Of a stretch of 64,000 nt of DNA, positions 16,892 through 25,613 are shown in pieces; the stretch's first letter is position 1; every line of letters begins with the position of its first letter. A program made the translations under genes and the position numbers. The stretch lies in NCBI GenBank assembly GCA_965249785.1, contig CBDFMU010000012.1:310001-374000 (forward strand), given 5' to 3'. Origin of the DNA: M3007 sp965249785. Its GTDB lineage: Bacteria; Bacteroidota; Bacteroidia; Chitinophagales; Saprospiraceae. A model generated the notes under the pieces. That model was not told where the DNA came from. It was given only the letters and a program-made list of their open reading frames with translations, and ran no database searches.

Positions 16892-17809
16892 TTATATGGC
16901 CTTTTCTTGCACACTATCCAGCTCCGGTTTTCCAAATATTTTTTTCAAAAACGGATGACTAAACACGGCAATCAGGATAATGATAACACCCAGATAAAAA
17001 TTTGGGCTTAAAGTTTTGTCCTCGCGAAAGAGAATGGCCGCCAAAATTACGCCATAAACGGGTTCGAGATTGATCGTTAAATTAGTCGCGAAAGCGGAAA
17101 TGTGGCGCATCGCCAGTAGCGTAAGATAATACGGCAACAGCGTACAGACCCAAGTCAAAATGCCTAACCAAAGCCAGTCCGAAGGCTGCGGCCACACCGC
17201 CAAAGCAGGATTTTGCCACAAAAAGAAAGGCAGCATCAGCGAGGTAACTAACAGACCACCAGATAGTTCCATCAAACTCATCATCAATGGCGGCGGTGGA
17301 TTATTGTCAATGATTTTTTTATTCAATGCCGAAAAAATAGCCGCCAGCAATGCTCCCAAAACGCCAACCGCGAACCCTAAACGCATCGTCCAGTCAATAT
17401 TTCCGACCACCAAAGCCATACCCGGCAACACAAAGACACCTAAGGCCAGTTCGTACCACTTGATCTTTTGCCGCAGTAAAATCGGCTCCGCGAAAGCTGC
17501 AAAAAACGAAATAGTCGCCATCGAAGCTACCGCTACGGAGGCATTGGCGATCTTGATGGCCCCGTAAAAACATAGCCAATGTAGACCGACTATGACGCCA
17601 ATACCGAGTAAACGAACGCGCATTGCCTGATTGACTTGGACCCATTGCTTGCGCGGCACAATCACCAATAAAGTAGCACAGCAAATCAGCACCCGCCACC
17701 AAACCAGCGACAAGGCTTGCAGTGAGATTAACTTGCCTAAAATCGCCGTGAATCCCCAGATAAGTACGCAAATATGCAGGTAGAGGTAGGATCGTTGTTT
17801 TTCCGTCAT
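16892..17809 (-). CDS. EamA/DMT family transporter
   Basis: The 305-residue inner-membrane protein has two EamA halves, each of about five helices, giving ten predicted membrane segments. Recognisable blocks are HICVLIWGFTAILGKLISL, LVWWRVLICCATLLV, NASVAVASMATISFFAAFAEPILL and INLEPVYGVILAAILFREDK. The last contains the classic EamA EP motif. Members export amino acids, metabolites or drugs; the substrate here is unknown. The ATG at 17809 lies only 4 nt after a perfect TAnnTTTG box, ruling out a longer reading frame and suggesting a leaderless mRNA. Confidence 0.92.
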   Translation of the reverse strand: MTEKQRSYLYLHICVLIWGFTAILGKLISLQALSLVWWRVLICCATLLVIVPRKQWVQVNQAMRVRLLGIGVIVGLHWLCFYGAIKIANASVAVASMATISFFAAFAEPILLRQKIKWYELALGVFVLPGMALVVGNIDWTMRLGFAVGVLGALLAAIFSALNKKIIDNNPPPPLMMSLMELSGGLLVTSLMLPFFLWQNPALAVWPQPSDWLWLGILTWVCTLLPYYLTLLAMRHISAFATNLTINLEPVYGVILAAILFREDKTLSPNFYLGVIIILIAVFSHPFLKKIFGKPELDSVQEKAI

Positions 17810-17813
17810 CGCA

Positions 17814-17847
17814 CAAAAGTAGCGGGTTTGTTTAGACAGTCTCCAAA
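17814..17847 (-). promoter_or_regulatory. Complete -33/-7 promoter of the EamA gene
   Basis: Reading the reverse strand, TTTG (17847-17844), a 22-nt spacer, then TACTTTTG (17821-17814) fit the Bacteroidota primary-sigma promoter. The box ends 4 nt before the ATG. Confidence 0.7.
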
Positions 17848-17904
17848 TTTCCATCCATCGTAAGTCGCTGACATGGAAATGACAGACACGCGCGCGCGCT
17901 CAAT

Positions 17905-17912
17905 TACTTTTG
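17905..17912 (+). promoter_or_regulatory. TAnnTTTG -7 box upstream of hemA
   Basis: TACTTTTG lies 43 nt before the hemA ATG and about 90 nt from the divergent EamA promoter. The two promoters are back to back. Confidence 0.5.
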
Positions 17913-17955
17913 TCCCTCCGTCGACGTATGAAACGCCGCCAGTAACACCCAACTC

Positions 17956-19221
17956 ATGCTTGATGGTTATCATCTTCTAACCCTGACCCACCGCCACACC
18001 GCACTCGAAAATATCGGCCACGCCATGATGGATGCCGATGTGGCTGCGGAACGACTACAACAAGTAAAAACAGAACTTGGCTGGGAGGAGGTACTCTACT
18101 TAGCCACCTGCAATCGGGTGATGTACCTTTTTTATAGTCCTCAACCCGTTGAAGGGAGTATTTCCCAAAAACTATTAGCCGCAATTCGTCCCGACCTTCC
18201 CAACGAAATATTGGAAGAAACCGCCGCTGCTATGCAGTTGCTACACGGCGCGGATGCCATTCGTCACTTGTTGGAAGTCGCTTCTTCGATGGATAGTTTA
18301 GTGGTCGGTGAGCGGGAAATCATTCGTCAATTGCGCGAAGCCTATGACCGCAGTCGGGCTTGGAGCCTTACGGGCGATCATTTGCGATTGTTGCTTCGCA
18401 CCACTATCGAGACGGCCAAAGAGGTATATTCCAAAACCGGGATTGGTGCAAAAGCCCTGTCCATCGTCGCGTTGGCTTTTGGTGAAATGCGCAAAATTGG
18501 TTTGCCAATGAATGCCCGTATTTTATTAATCGGGGCTGGACAAACCAACCAATTATTTGCCAAATTTTTGGCCAAAGCCGGTTATCGCCGAGTAACGATT
18601 TTCAATCGCACCTTAGCCAAAGCAGAAGCATTGGCCAATGCTTTCGATGGCCCCGCTTTGCCGCTGGACGCGCTGGAACACTATTCTGCGGGTTTTGATG
18701 CCATGATTGTTTGTACTGGTGCTACGCAAATATTGGTGAATCCTGCACTGTACCGCCGACTTTTAGTTGGCGAAACCACGCCGAAAATAGTAGTGGATTT
18801 GTCTATTCCAAATAATGTAGACAAGGCTATCTTCGAGAAATCCCCAGTGCAATTCATTGAAATTGAAGACTTAAAGGAAGTTGCCAAAGAAAATCTGGCT
18901 TTCCGGGAAAGCGAGTGTGCGAAGGCTAGCGTCATCATCGAAAAACGCATTCGGGAGTATCGCGAAGTGTGGCACGAGCGACAAATTGAGCGCGCATTAG
19001 CCCACATCCCTGCCGAAGTACGGGCAGTGAAAGAGCGCGCCATTTATGAAGTCTATGGCCGCGAATTCGCTGCGCTGCCACCAGAGCAACAGCAACTAAT
19101 GCTCAAAATGCTGGACTACATGGAAAAGAAATGTGTGGCTATTCCGATCAAGGCGGCCAAGGCGATTGCTTTGCATGGGCGAAAGCAACGGCCAAACGCG
19201 ACGATAGAAATAGTACAATAA
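17956..19221 (+). CDS. hemA: Glutamyl-tRNA reductase
   Basis: The 421-residue enzyme reduces glutamyl-tRNA to glutamate-1-semialdehyde, the first step of C5 haem synthesis. The catalytic Cys is in YLATCNRVMYLF (Cys52). The core also shows VASSMDSLVVGEREIIRQLREAY, the NADPH-binding ARILLIGAGQTNQLFAKFLA, VVDLSIPNNVDKAI and a C-terminal dimerisation helix. The family motif is usually TCNRTE; here it is TCNRVM, a minor change near the active site. No other haem gene is adjacent. It converges exactly with the transketolase C-terminal subunit gene, with no spacer. Confidence 0.96.
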   Translation: MLDGYHLLTLTHRHTALENIGHAMMDADVAAERLQQVKTELGWEEVLYLATCNRVMYLFYSPQPVEGSISQKLLAAIRPDLPNEILEETAAAMQLLHGADAIRHLLEVASSMDSLVVGEREIIRQLREAYDRSRAWSLTGDHLRLLLRTTIETAKEVYSKTGIGAKALSIVALAFGEMRKIGLPMNARILLIGAGQTNQLFAKFLAKAGYRRVTIFNRTLAKAEALANAFDGPALPLDALEHYSAGFDAMIVCTGATQILVNPALYRRLLVGETTPKIVVDLSIPNNVDKAIFEKSPVQFIEIEDLKEVAKENLAFRESECAKASVIIEKRIREYREVWHERQIERALAHIPAEVRAVKERAIYEVYGREFAALPPEQQQLMLKMLDYMEKKCVAIPIKAAKAIALHGRKQRPNATIEIVQ

Positions 19222-20187
19222 TTATTTCCCTTTCCGATCCAGCACATTTTTAACCGCCGCCAGCACGTCTTTTTTACCCAAACCGTATTTTTCCAGCAGT
19301 TCGGCGGGTTTGCCACTTTCCCCGAAAGAATCATTTACGCCCACGTATTCCATCGGAGTTGGCATTTTTTGAGCCAATAATTGGGCGATGGCATCGGCGA
19401 GACCGCCATTCCGCTGATGCTCTTCGGCCACCACCACAGCGCGGGTTTTGCTCACTGAATCCAGCACCGCCTCATTATCTAATGGCTTGATTGTATGAAT
19501 ATTAATGACTTCGCAGGAAATGCCCTGTGCCGCCAATTCCTTCGCCGCTTCGATGCAGGTCCAGACTAAATGGCCAGTCGCAAAAATGCTCACGTCCGTA
19601 CCGTCCGCCAAATGGAGGGCTTTACCAATCTCAAATTTTGGATTCTCCTCCGTAAAAATCGGCCACGCCGGGCGACCAAACCGCAGGTACACCGGCCCAT
19701 AATACTCCGCAATCGCGAGGGTCGCCGCTCTGGTTTGATTATAGTCGCACGGATTGATGACGACCATGCCGGGCATCATACGCATCATGCCCACGTCTTC
19801 CAGAATTTGGTGGGTAGCACCGTCTTCGCCCAATGTGAGACCGGCGTGGGAAGCGCAGATCTTCACGTTTTTATGCGAATAAGCGATGCTCTGGCGAATC
19901 TGGTCGTACACGCGGCCCGTACTGAAATTGGCAAAAGTGCCCGTAAATGGAATTTTGCCAGCCGTAGCAAGGCCCGCCGCGATGCCCATCATATTCGCTT
20001 CGGCAATGCCGACCTCGAAAAACCGCTCGGGGAACTCGGCTTTGAAGTACTGCATCAGCAGCGACTCAATGAGGTCAGCCGTGAGGCCGACGACTTTGGA
20101 ATTCGAGCGGCCCAGTTCGAGCAGGCCCTGACCGAAGCCTTCGCGGGTAGCGCGGGTGGCGGTGGATTTTATATCTTGGATATTCAT
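19222..20187 (-). CDS. Transketolase, C-terminal subunit
   Basis: The 321-residue protein carries the pyrimidine-binding and C-terminal domains of a split transketolase. Visible blocks are VVGLTADLIESLLMQYF, FFEVGIAEANMMGIAAGLA (including the Glu that activates thiamine diphosphate), SHAGLTLGEDGATHQILED, VYLRFGRP and VVVAEEHQRNGGLADAIA. Its partner subunit is at 21804-22655 on the same strand. Normally the halves are adjacent; here four genes lie between. Its ATG overlaps the stop of the glycosylase-like gene (ATGA), so translation may be coupled to that gene. Confidence 0.93.
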   Translation of the reverse strand: MNIQDIKSTATRATREGFGQGLLELGRSNSKVVGLTADLIESLLMQYFKAEFPERFFEVGIAEANMMGIAAGLATAGKIPFTGTFANFSTGRVYDQIRQSIAYSHKNVKICASHAGLTLGEDGATHQILEDVGMMRMMPGMVVINPCDYNQTRAATLAIAEYYGPVYLRFGRPAWPIFTEENPKFEIGKALHLADGTDVSIFATGHLVWTCIEAAKELAAQGISCEVINIHTIKPLDNEAVLDSVSKTRAVVVAEEHQRNGGLADAIAQLLAQKMPTPMEYVGVNDSFGESGKPAELLEKYGLGKKDVLAAVKNVLDRKGK

Positions 20188-20933
20188 GGCAAAGAGTAGA
20201 CGCTTTGGATTCGATTTACTTCGGTATTTACGTTAAAGTTAGCTGCTTCCTGTTTACTCAATTTAGCAACATTTACTCCCCGTAAACTTGGATGAAATAA
20301 TACTACAATGGTTGTACTAAAATTGGCAATACCTTCAAACTGTACATTTTGTACAACTGATAAATCTTCATCAGCAAGCACTTGGGTAATTGACTTTGAA
20401 GTACTCCACTTTTGCGATAAAGCAGTTGAAATACTAATGTCATTTAAAAAAACAACTGGATACCAACCTAATACTAAAATTAGGCTTGGTCTTTGTGCCT
20501 TAATTTGCTCAATAAAAAATTTACGACAGCCAGTTAGAAAGTCTTTATTTTTAAAACCTGATGAAGGGCCAGTATTTTTAAAATTCTCTTTCCGTACACC
20601 CATAACTGCATTGGTAAAAAAACATTGGTCAAGTGGAATCTCCACTTTTTTTAAAACTGCTCTCAGGTTTCTCCATGTACTATTTATTTTCACGTCTTCT
20701 CCTCCGCGTTCTAATACTGGTTTAATATTATCTTCATTGTCAAAATCTTGCCCTAAAATCATAACCGTTTTACCCAAAAGTTTTTCATCCTCTTCTTTCC
20801 ATAATCCACGTCCAACTGGAAAAAATGCTTTACCAGAAACATTCATTTTAGATGTAACTTCTACCATATTTGCTAATTCATAAGGAAGTTTTAAACCTTC
20901 AAGTTTTTGCCTAAGCAATTCTATTTCGCTCAT
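20184..20933 (-). CDS. Uracil-DNA glycosylase superfamily-like protein
   Basis: The 249-residue protein has features of the UDG fold: VMILGQDFDNEDNI as the first active-site loop, FFTNAVMGVRKENFKNTGPS, CRKFFIEQIKAQRPSLILVL, and a late VVLFHPSLRG resembling the HPSxxG leucine-loop motif. The family excises damaged bases; this subtype is uncharacterised and could have another role. Base composition is clearly more AT-rich than the flanking transketolase genes, which suggests acquisition. It overlaps the downstream transketolase subunit by 4 nt. Confidence is moderate because the family match rests on motifs alone. Confidence 0.65.
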   Translation of the reverse strand: MSEIELLRQKLEGLKLPYELANMVEVTSKMNVSGKAFFPVGRGLWKEEDEKLLGKTVMILGQDFDNEDNIKPVLERGGEDVKINSTWRNLRAVLKKVEIPLDQCFFTNAVMGVRKENFKNTGPSSGFKNKDFLTGCRKFFIEQIKAQRPSLILVLGWYPVVFLNDISISTALSQKWSTSKSITQVLADEDLSVVQNVQFEGIANFSTTIVVLFHPSLRGVNVAKLSKQEAANFNVNTEVNRIQSVYSLP

Positions 20934-21006
20934 TCAGTAATTGTCGTTGATGATAAATATGCACCTTTTAGCATTAATTGAATAGATTATTTTTTGAATG
21001 CGATTC

Positions 21007-21321
21007 TTAGACAGTGTAATTATCGCATTGAGCGAGCCAAGCATCTATCCGCGCGATAGTTTCATCAGAATGAGTGATGGTTTCAGCCATAGATTGCTCC
21101 CATGACAGTGAAAATAATAGTTTTTGCTCGTCATCAAATTTGGCGGCTTCTATGGAGAGCATTTTCCAAAAACCCTCCCGCGCATCAGCAGAAGGCAGGG
21201 CATCATAGTAATCAAGTAGTTCTTTAACCGTGAACCGCAAGGTGACTACTTGTCCTTTGAAAAGGTGTCCGGATTGCTGCGCAGCAACTCCTCCCGTTTC
21301 CGATTGATGAACACTTGGCAT
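21007..21321 (-). CDS. Unknown small protein, paralogue A of a tandem pair
   Basis: I do not recognise a named family. The 104-residue protein has a variable N-terminus and a shared core: FTVKELLDYYDALPSADARE, GFWKML and FDDEQKLLFSLSWEQSMAETI. The neighbouring protein has an aligned core (FTMQDLTEEYMALSTADERE, NFWKEL, FTDEQKALFALSCTQSLEEI), so the two arose by duplication and then diverged. It is predicted soluble, helical and acidic. It sits inside the insertion between the transketolase halves. The ATG at 21321 is used; a GTG one codon earlier is possible. Confidence 0.6.
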   Translation of the reverse strand: MPSVHQSETGGVAAQQSGHLFKGQVVTLRFTVKELLDYYDALPSADAREGFWKMLSIEAAKFDDEQKLLFSLSWEQSMAETITHSDETIARIDAWLAQCDNYTV

Positions 21322-21331
21322 CACAATTAAT

Positions 21332-21658
21332 TTATGAATGCTCCACAGCCGTTAATTTATCAATCCTATCCGCCGTTTGCTTGACACTTTTTGAAATTTC
21401 TTCCAGCGATTGCGTACAAGATAAAGCAAATAGTGCTTTCTGTTCATCCGTGAATGGTTTCATGCGCAGTTCCAATTCTTTCCAAAAATTTTCTCGCTCA
21501 TCGGCGGTAGAGAGTGCCATATACTCTTCCGTCAAGTCTTGCATCGTAAAGGGCAGCGTTACAGTAAACCCTTTGGCTTCACTTGCAACAATTGATTTTT
21601 CTGTTGATCGATCGTCCGCAGATGATCCAGCCTTATGTTGATCTAGTCGTTGATCCAT
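21332..21658 (-). CDS. Unknown small protein, paralogue B of a tandem pair
   Basis: The 108-residue protein has a hydrophilic N-terminal third, then the core shared with the downstream neighbour, and a helical C-terminus (ISKSVKQTADRIDKLTAVEH). The two genes are 10 nt apart on the same strand. Its ATG lies inside the last codons of the 44-codon ORF upstream, suggesting a tightly packed operon. Function is unknown; presence of two diverged copies argues that the protein is expressed and selected. Confidence 0.6.
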   Translation of the reverse strand: MDQRLDQHKAGSSADDRSTEKSIVASEAKGFTVTLPFTMQDLTEEYMALSTADERENFWKELELRMKPFTDEQKALFALSCTQSLEEISKSVKQTADRIDKLTAVEHS

Positions 21659-21777
21659 TCTTTGCTTTGTTTAGTAAATACATTTGGAGAACTAACGAAA
21701 AGTTGCAACTGCATTTTAGTACGGCGTTCATCCCAATCCAATGCAGCCCACTCTTCTTGCCATTCTTGTTCGCTCAT
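21643..21777 (-). CDS. Small ORF of 44 codons, unknown
   Basis: An ATG at 21777 opens MSEQEWQEEWAALDWDERRT and the frame ends NDW-like at a TAG overlapping the start of paralogue B by 16 nt. It begins 27 nt after the transketolase N-terminal subunit. The acidic, Trp-rich composition and tight packing make it a plausible real gene, but no family is recognised. Confidence 0.4.
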   Translation of the reverse strand: MSEQEWQEEWAALDWDERRTKMQLQLFVSSPNVFTKQSKEWIND

Positions 21778-21803
21778 TATTTTTTCGTTCTGTTTTGTTG
21801 CTC

Positions 21804-22655
21804 TCAATAATCCCCCAACTCTACCTTCTCCAACTGTCCCATCGCCAGATCATATTGCTCCTGATTCGGCGATTTGCCATGCCATTTATAAGAACCAACC
21901 ATATAATCTATGCCGTAGCCCATGTGGGTTTTCATCAGAATAACGACTGGCTTACCCTTGCCCGTCTGCGATTTGGCTTTCTCCAACATTTCGATCACTT
22001 GCGCCAAGTCATTGCCATCTTCTGTTATCAGCACATCCCAGCCAAAAGCCTTCCACTTGGCGGGCAAATCCCTCAAATCCATTATTTCTTTGGTCGGGCC
22101 GTCGATTTGTTGGCCGTTCCAATCCACGCTCACGATCAGGTTGTCCACGCCTAAGTTTGGAGCCGACATGATCGCTTCCCAGCATTGGCCTTCGTCCAGT
22201 TCGCCATCGCCAGTGAGGGCGAAAACCCAACGCGGATCGCCATCAATCTTTTTGGCGAGGGCAGCACCGATGGCCACCGACATGCCCTGACCCAACGATC
22301 CAGAAGCCACGCGAATGCCCGGCAAACCCTCGTGGGTAGTCGGGTGGCCTTGCAAGCGCGAATTGATCTTGCGGAAAGTGGCCAGTTCAGCCGTCGGAAA
22401 GTAACCTGAACGCGCCAACACGCTGTACCAGACTGGCGAAATGTGGCCATTGGACAGGAAAAACATATCCTCGCCCTTGCCTTCCATGGTAAAAGTCTTC
22501 GGGTCGTGCTTCATTATGCTACCGTACAAGGCAACAAAAAACTCGACACAACCCAACGAACCGCCGGGGTGTCCGCTCTGTACGCCAAAAACCATTCTTA
22601 TAATGTCGCGACGAACTTGGGAAGCGAGGATTTTTAATTTTGAAATATCGGTCAT
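21804..22655 (-). CDS. Transketolase, N-terminal subunit
   Basis: The 283-residue protein carries the thiamine diphosphate pyrophosphate-binding half of transketolase. It has FGVQSGHPGGSLGCVEFFVA, FLSNGHISPVWYS, GIRVASGSLGQGMSVAIGAA and the metal/ThDP motif FALTGDGELDEGQCWEA with the paired VSVDWNGQQIDG. It works with the C-terminal subunit gene at 19222-20187 in the non-oxidative pentose phosphate pathway. The ATG at 22655 is preceded by a leader of CTCA-type words (22661-22692). Confidence 0.95.
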   Translation of the reverse strand: MTDISKLKILASQVRRDIIRMVFGVQSGHPGGSLGCVEFFVALYGSIMKHDPKTFTMEGKGEDMFFLSNGHISPVWYSVLARSGYFPTAELATFRKINSRLQGHPTTHEGLPGIRVASGSLGQGMSVAIGAALAKKIDGDPRWVFALTGDGELDEGQCWEAIMSAPNLGVDNLIVSVDWNGQQIDGPTKEIMDLRDLPAKWKAFGWDVLITEDGNDLAQVIEMLEKAKSQTGKGKPVVILMKTHMGYGIDYMVGSYKWHGKSPNQEQYDLAMGQLEKVELGDY

Positions 22656-22660
22656 GAATA

Positions 22661-22700
22661 AAAAATGAGTAATTGAGGATATGAAGATTTGAGCATTTGA
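22661..22700 (-). promoter_or_regulatory. CTCA-word leader upstream of the transketolase N-terminal subunit
   Basis: Read on the reverse strand, the 35 nt before the ATG contain spaced words CTCAAATC, TTCATATC, CTCAATTA and CTCATT. This resembles the iterated-word leaders at other genes in the window. No complementary arm was found here. Confidence 0.35.
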
Positions 22701-22898
22701 TACACACGGTTTGCCAATGGCAAAAATAGGAATTTACCAGCAACCTACTTGGCCTGTCTGATATTAAAAAACCAAGCTATTTGCTAATCGCACTTTCAAA
22801 CTGGTAAATCACCGTTGGACAACGTCTGTTCGGTCGTTTTGTGCCAAAAAAGAAAAAGGTTGAACTATTTTCGCAGCCTCTTTACACAACTTGGAAAA

Positions 22899-24050
22899 AT
22901 GAAAAAACTGTTTACTGCTACTCTTTTCCTCCTCTGCGCTGGCTGGCTGTCGGCGCAAGAGTTGGCTGCCGATCTGAACGGCTACCATTTCACCACCATA
23001 AAAAAACTTGGCGTTACGCCAGTTGAAAACCAGAACAAATCTGGCACGTGTTGGGTCTATTCGGCCAATTCTTTTTTTGAAAGCGAACTAATGCGCATGG
23101 GCAAACCGCCGGTGGATTTGAGCGAAATGTACGTGGTACGCGCCGGATACTTGGAACGCGCGGAGAACTACGTCCGTCGCCAGGGAGCCGCCGCTTTTGG
23201 CCAAGGGGCTGAAACACATGATGTTTGGAACATCGTTCGCAAGTACGGTATTGTGCCGCAGTCGGTGTATTCCGGTTTTCCGCCCGGCCAGGACAAACCT
23301 GTACATGGTGAAATGGAAGCCGTGTTGAAGGCCATGCTCGACGCTTTGAACAAAAATCCTGATGGGAAACTCAGCACTCAGTGGCGCAAAGCCTTTACCG
23401 GTGCACTGGACGGTTACATGGGAACGCCGCCCGCTACGTTCACGGTGGATGGCAAATCCTACACGCCGCAAACTTATTTTCAAAGTCTGGGCCTCAATCC
23501 CAACGACTATGTGGCACTGACTTCCTACACGCACCATCCGTTTTACAAACCTTTCGTGCTGGAAGTGTCGGACAATTGGTCGAACGGCGAATTTTACAAC
23601 CTGCCGTTGGATGAGTTTTGTCAAGTCGCTGAAAATGCGGTGGACAAAGGTTTCGGTGTGGTCTGGGCCAGCGACGTGAGCGAAAAAACTTTTTCTGCCA
23701 AAGAAGGTATGGCCATTATGCCCGCCAAAGCCTGGGAAGACATGACTGTGGGTGAACGCGATTCGATCTGGAAAACACCTGTGAAAGAAAAAATGGTGAC
23801 CCAAGAGCAACGCCAGATGGGCTTTGATGAAATGTCTACCACCGACGATCACGGAATGCACATCACCGGGATGGTGAAAGACCAAAACGGTACGAAATAT
23901 TATACCGTGAAAAATTCTTGGGGTACGGTAAAAAAGGAAATGAACGGCTACTTATATGTGTCACAACCTTATTTCCGCTCCAAAACGATGTCGATTCTGG
24001 TACATAAGGATGCTATTCCGGCGGCTACGCGGCAGAAGTTGGGAATCTGA
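22899..24050 (+). CDS. Secreted C1B-type cysteine peptidase (aminopeptidase C/bleomycin hydrolase-like)
   Basis: The 383-residue protein has a signal peptide (MKKLFTATLFLLCAGWLSAQ) and a papain-fold catalytic core. The active-site Cys is in NQNKSGTCWVYSANSFFESE, the His in DDHGMHITGM and the Asn in YTVKNSWG, the arrangement of peptidase family C1B. The export signal distinguishes it from the cytosolic bleomycin hydrolases and points to periplasmic or surface proteolysis. An upstream in-frame start at 22815 was rejected because the signal peptide starts at 22899. Confidence 0.93.
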   Translation: MKKLFTATLFLLCAGWLSAQELAADLNGYHFTTIKKLGVTPVENQNKSGTCWVYSANSFFESELMRMGKPPVDLSEMYVVRAGYLERAENYVRRQGAAAFGQGAETHDVWNIVRKYGIVPQSVYSGFPPGQDKPVHGEMEAVLKAMLDALNKNPDGKLSTQWRKAFTGALDGYMGTPPATFTVDGKSYTPQTYFQSLGLNPNDYVALTSYTHHPFYKPFVLEVSDNWSNGEFYNLPLDEFCQVAENAVDKGFGVVWASDVSEKTFSAKEGMAIMPAKAWEDMTVGERDSIWKTPVKEKMVTQEQRQMGFDEMSTTDDHGMHITGMVKDQNGTKYYTVKNSWGTVKKEMNGYLYVSQPYFRSKTMSILVHKDAIPAATRQKLGI

Positions 24051-24055
24051 AAATC

Positions 24056-24122
24056 GTTGAGAAAAGGTTGAGGATGTTGAGACTACGTGTTGAGTTTTCT
24101 CGACAACCTCAACCTTCTCAAC
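24056..24122. repeat. Hairpin repeat built of GTTGAG words
   Basis: The left arm 24056-24082 contains three GTTGAG words; the right arm 24098-24122 is its imperfect reverse complement with CTCGAC and CTCAAC words. It lies between the C1B peptidase gene and the creD promoter. Positions 24097-24124 match 55165-55192 at 25 of 28 bases. Confidence 0.75.
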
Positions 24123-24161
24123 CCTTCTTATCAACATTCTTAAAAAATATCCGCTCAAAAA

Positions 24162-24194
24162 TTTGGCCGGGTATTTTTTTTACGAATAACTTTG
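24162..24194 (+). promoter_or_regulatory. Complete -33/-7 promoter of creD
   Basis: TTTG at 24162-24165, a 21-nt spacer and TAACTTTG at 24187-24194 fit the Bacteroidota promoter. The box ends 28 nt before the ATG. Confidence 0.7.
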
Positions 24195-24222
24195 CATTTC
24201 AAAGTACTTTCAATCATCTATT

Positions 24223-25536
24223 ATGCAAAGCGATTCAGGTTCCCTTTCCCTCTTCCAGCGGCACGCCAATTCCTTGAAAGGCATCATCATTTTTCTGCTC
24301 ATGCTTGTCCTGCTCATCCCGACGGCCATGATCGAGAGCATTATTCAAGAACGGCAAAGCCGACAAAATGAGGCGGTAAATGAAGTGGCCGGCAAATGGG
24401 GCCTCACTCAGACCATCACTGGGCCAGTAATAGTGTTACCCTACGAACAAATAACCCGCAATGCGACTGGTCAGGAACTAAATCGCGAAACAAAATATGC
24501 GTACCTCCTTCCAGACAATCTCCGCGTGAGCGGCGAGGTATTTCCCGAAAAACGCTATCGGGGTATTTTTGAAGTGGTGGTGTATAATTCTAAATTGGCC
24601 CTGGACGGCGAATTCCCCAAGCCGGTATTGGACAATATTATCCCGGCAGGAGCCAACATTTTATGGAATAAAGCCGTGATAGAACTGGGCATTCCCGACT
24701 TGCGCGGCTTGAAAGAACAGGTGAAGTTGACTTGGAATGATCAAACGGCGGTCGTTTTTGAACCCGGCTTGTCCGTGTCGGGCGTGGCGGCCAGTGGAAT
24801 TCACGTAGGTATACCGTTGACCGCCGAAGCGGAGAATCATCGTTTTCATATTGACATCGCTTTACAAGGGTCTGGTTCGCTGTTTTTTACGCCCGTGGGA
24901 AAAGTCACGGAGGTCGATATTAAATCGGCTTGGAGCGATCCGAGTTTTACGGGTGCGTTTTTGCCTGATCAAAAAAACATCAGCGCGGCGGGTTTCGATG
25001 CCCAATGGAAGGTGCTGAACCTGAATCGCAATTATCCCCAATCGTGGGCGAGCGATACACAGGTTGATTTTTCCAATAGCGTTTTTGGTGTAGATTTCCT
25101 GCTGCCCGTAGATAATTACCAGAAATCTATCCGCTCGGTGAAATACGCGATCCTCTTCATCGGCCTGACTTTTCTGGTGGTTTTTTTCGTGGAAATGCGC
25201 AATTCCCGCCGCGTTCACCCATTCCAATATGCTTTAATTGGCTTGGCTTTGGTCATTTTCTATACGCTGCTGGTCTCTATTTCCGAGCATATTTCTTTCA
25301 ATGCCGCGTATGGCGTATCGGCGGCAATGACGATTGGATTGACCGGACTTTACGCCCGCGCTTTATTCGACAGCCGCAAAATGGCCTTTTTGGTCGCTGG
25401 TACGCTGACGTTGCTCTACGGATTCCTATTTACCGTGTTGCAATTGCAGGATTATGCGCTGCTGATTGGCAGCCTCGGTTTGTTCGCTATTCTGGCGACG
25501 GTGATGTATTTCTCCCGAAAAATTGAATGGCAATGA
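24223..25536 (+). CDS. creD: Cell envelope integrity protein CreD
   Basis: The 437-residue inner-membrane protein matches CreD across its length. There is an N-terminal membrane helix (GIIIFLLMLVLLIPTAMIES), a periplasmic beta-rich region with GPVIVLPYEQ, YAYLLPDNL and RYRGIFEVVVYNSKL, and the conserved FGVDFLLPVDNYQKSIRSVK junction. A block of about five C-terminal helices follows. In Enterobacteria CreD is linked to colicin tolerance and envelope stress; in Bacteroidota its role is unproven. No CreBC two-component genes are adjacent. Confidence 0.93.
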   Translation: MQSDSGSLSLFQRHANSLKGIIIFLLMLVLLIPTAMIESIIQERQSRQNEAVNEVAGKWGLTQTITGPVIVLPYEQITRNATGQELNRETKYAYLLPDNLRVSGEVFPEKRYRGIFEVVVYNSKLALDGEFPKPVLDNIIPAGANILWNKAVIELGIPDLRGLKEQVKLTWNDQTAVVFEPGLSVSGVAASGIHVGIPLTAEAENHRFHIDIALQGSGSLFFTPVGKVTEVDIKSAWSDPSFTGAFLPDQKNISAAGFDAQWKVLNLNRNYPQSWASDTQVDFSNSVFGVDFLLPVDNYQKSIRSVKYAILFIGLTFLVVFFVEMRNSRRVHPFQYALIGLALVIFYTLLVSISEHISFNAAYGVSAAMTIGLTGLYARALFDSRKMAFLVAGTLTLLYGFLFTVLQLQDYALLIGSLGLFAILATVMYFSRKIEWQ

Positions 25537-25613
25537 GCACAACATTTTAATTTAACTCTTTGATTATCAATCCCAAAGCGAGGTGGTTACTTCTAATATT
25601 TTGTAAGTAATCA

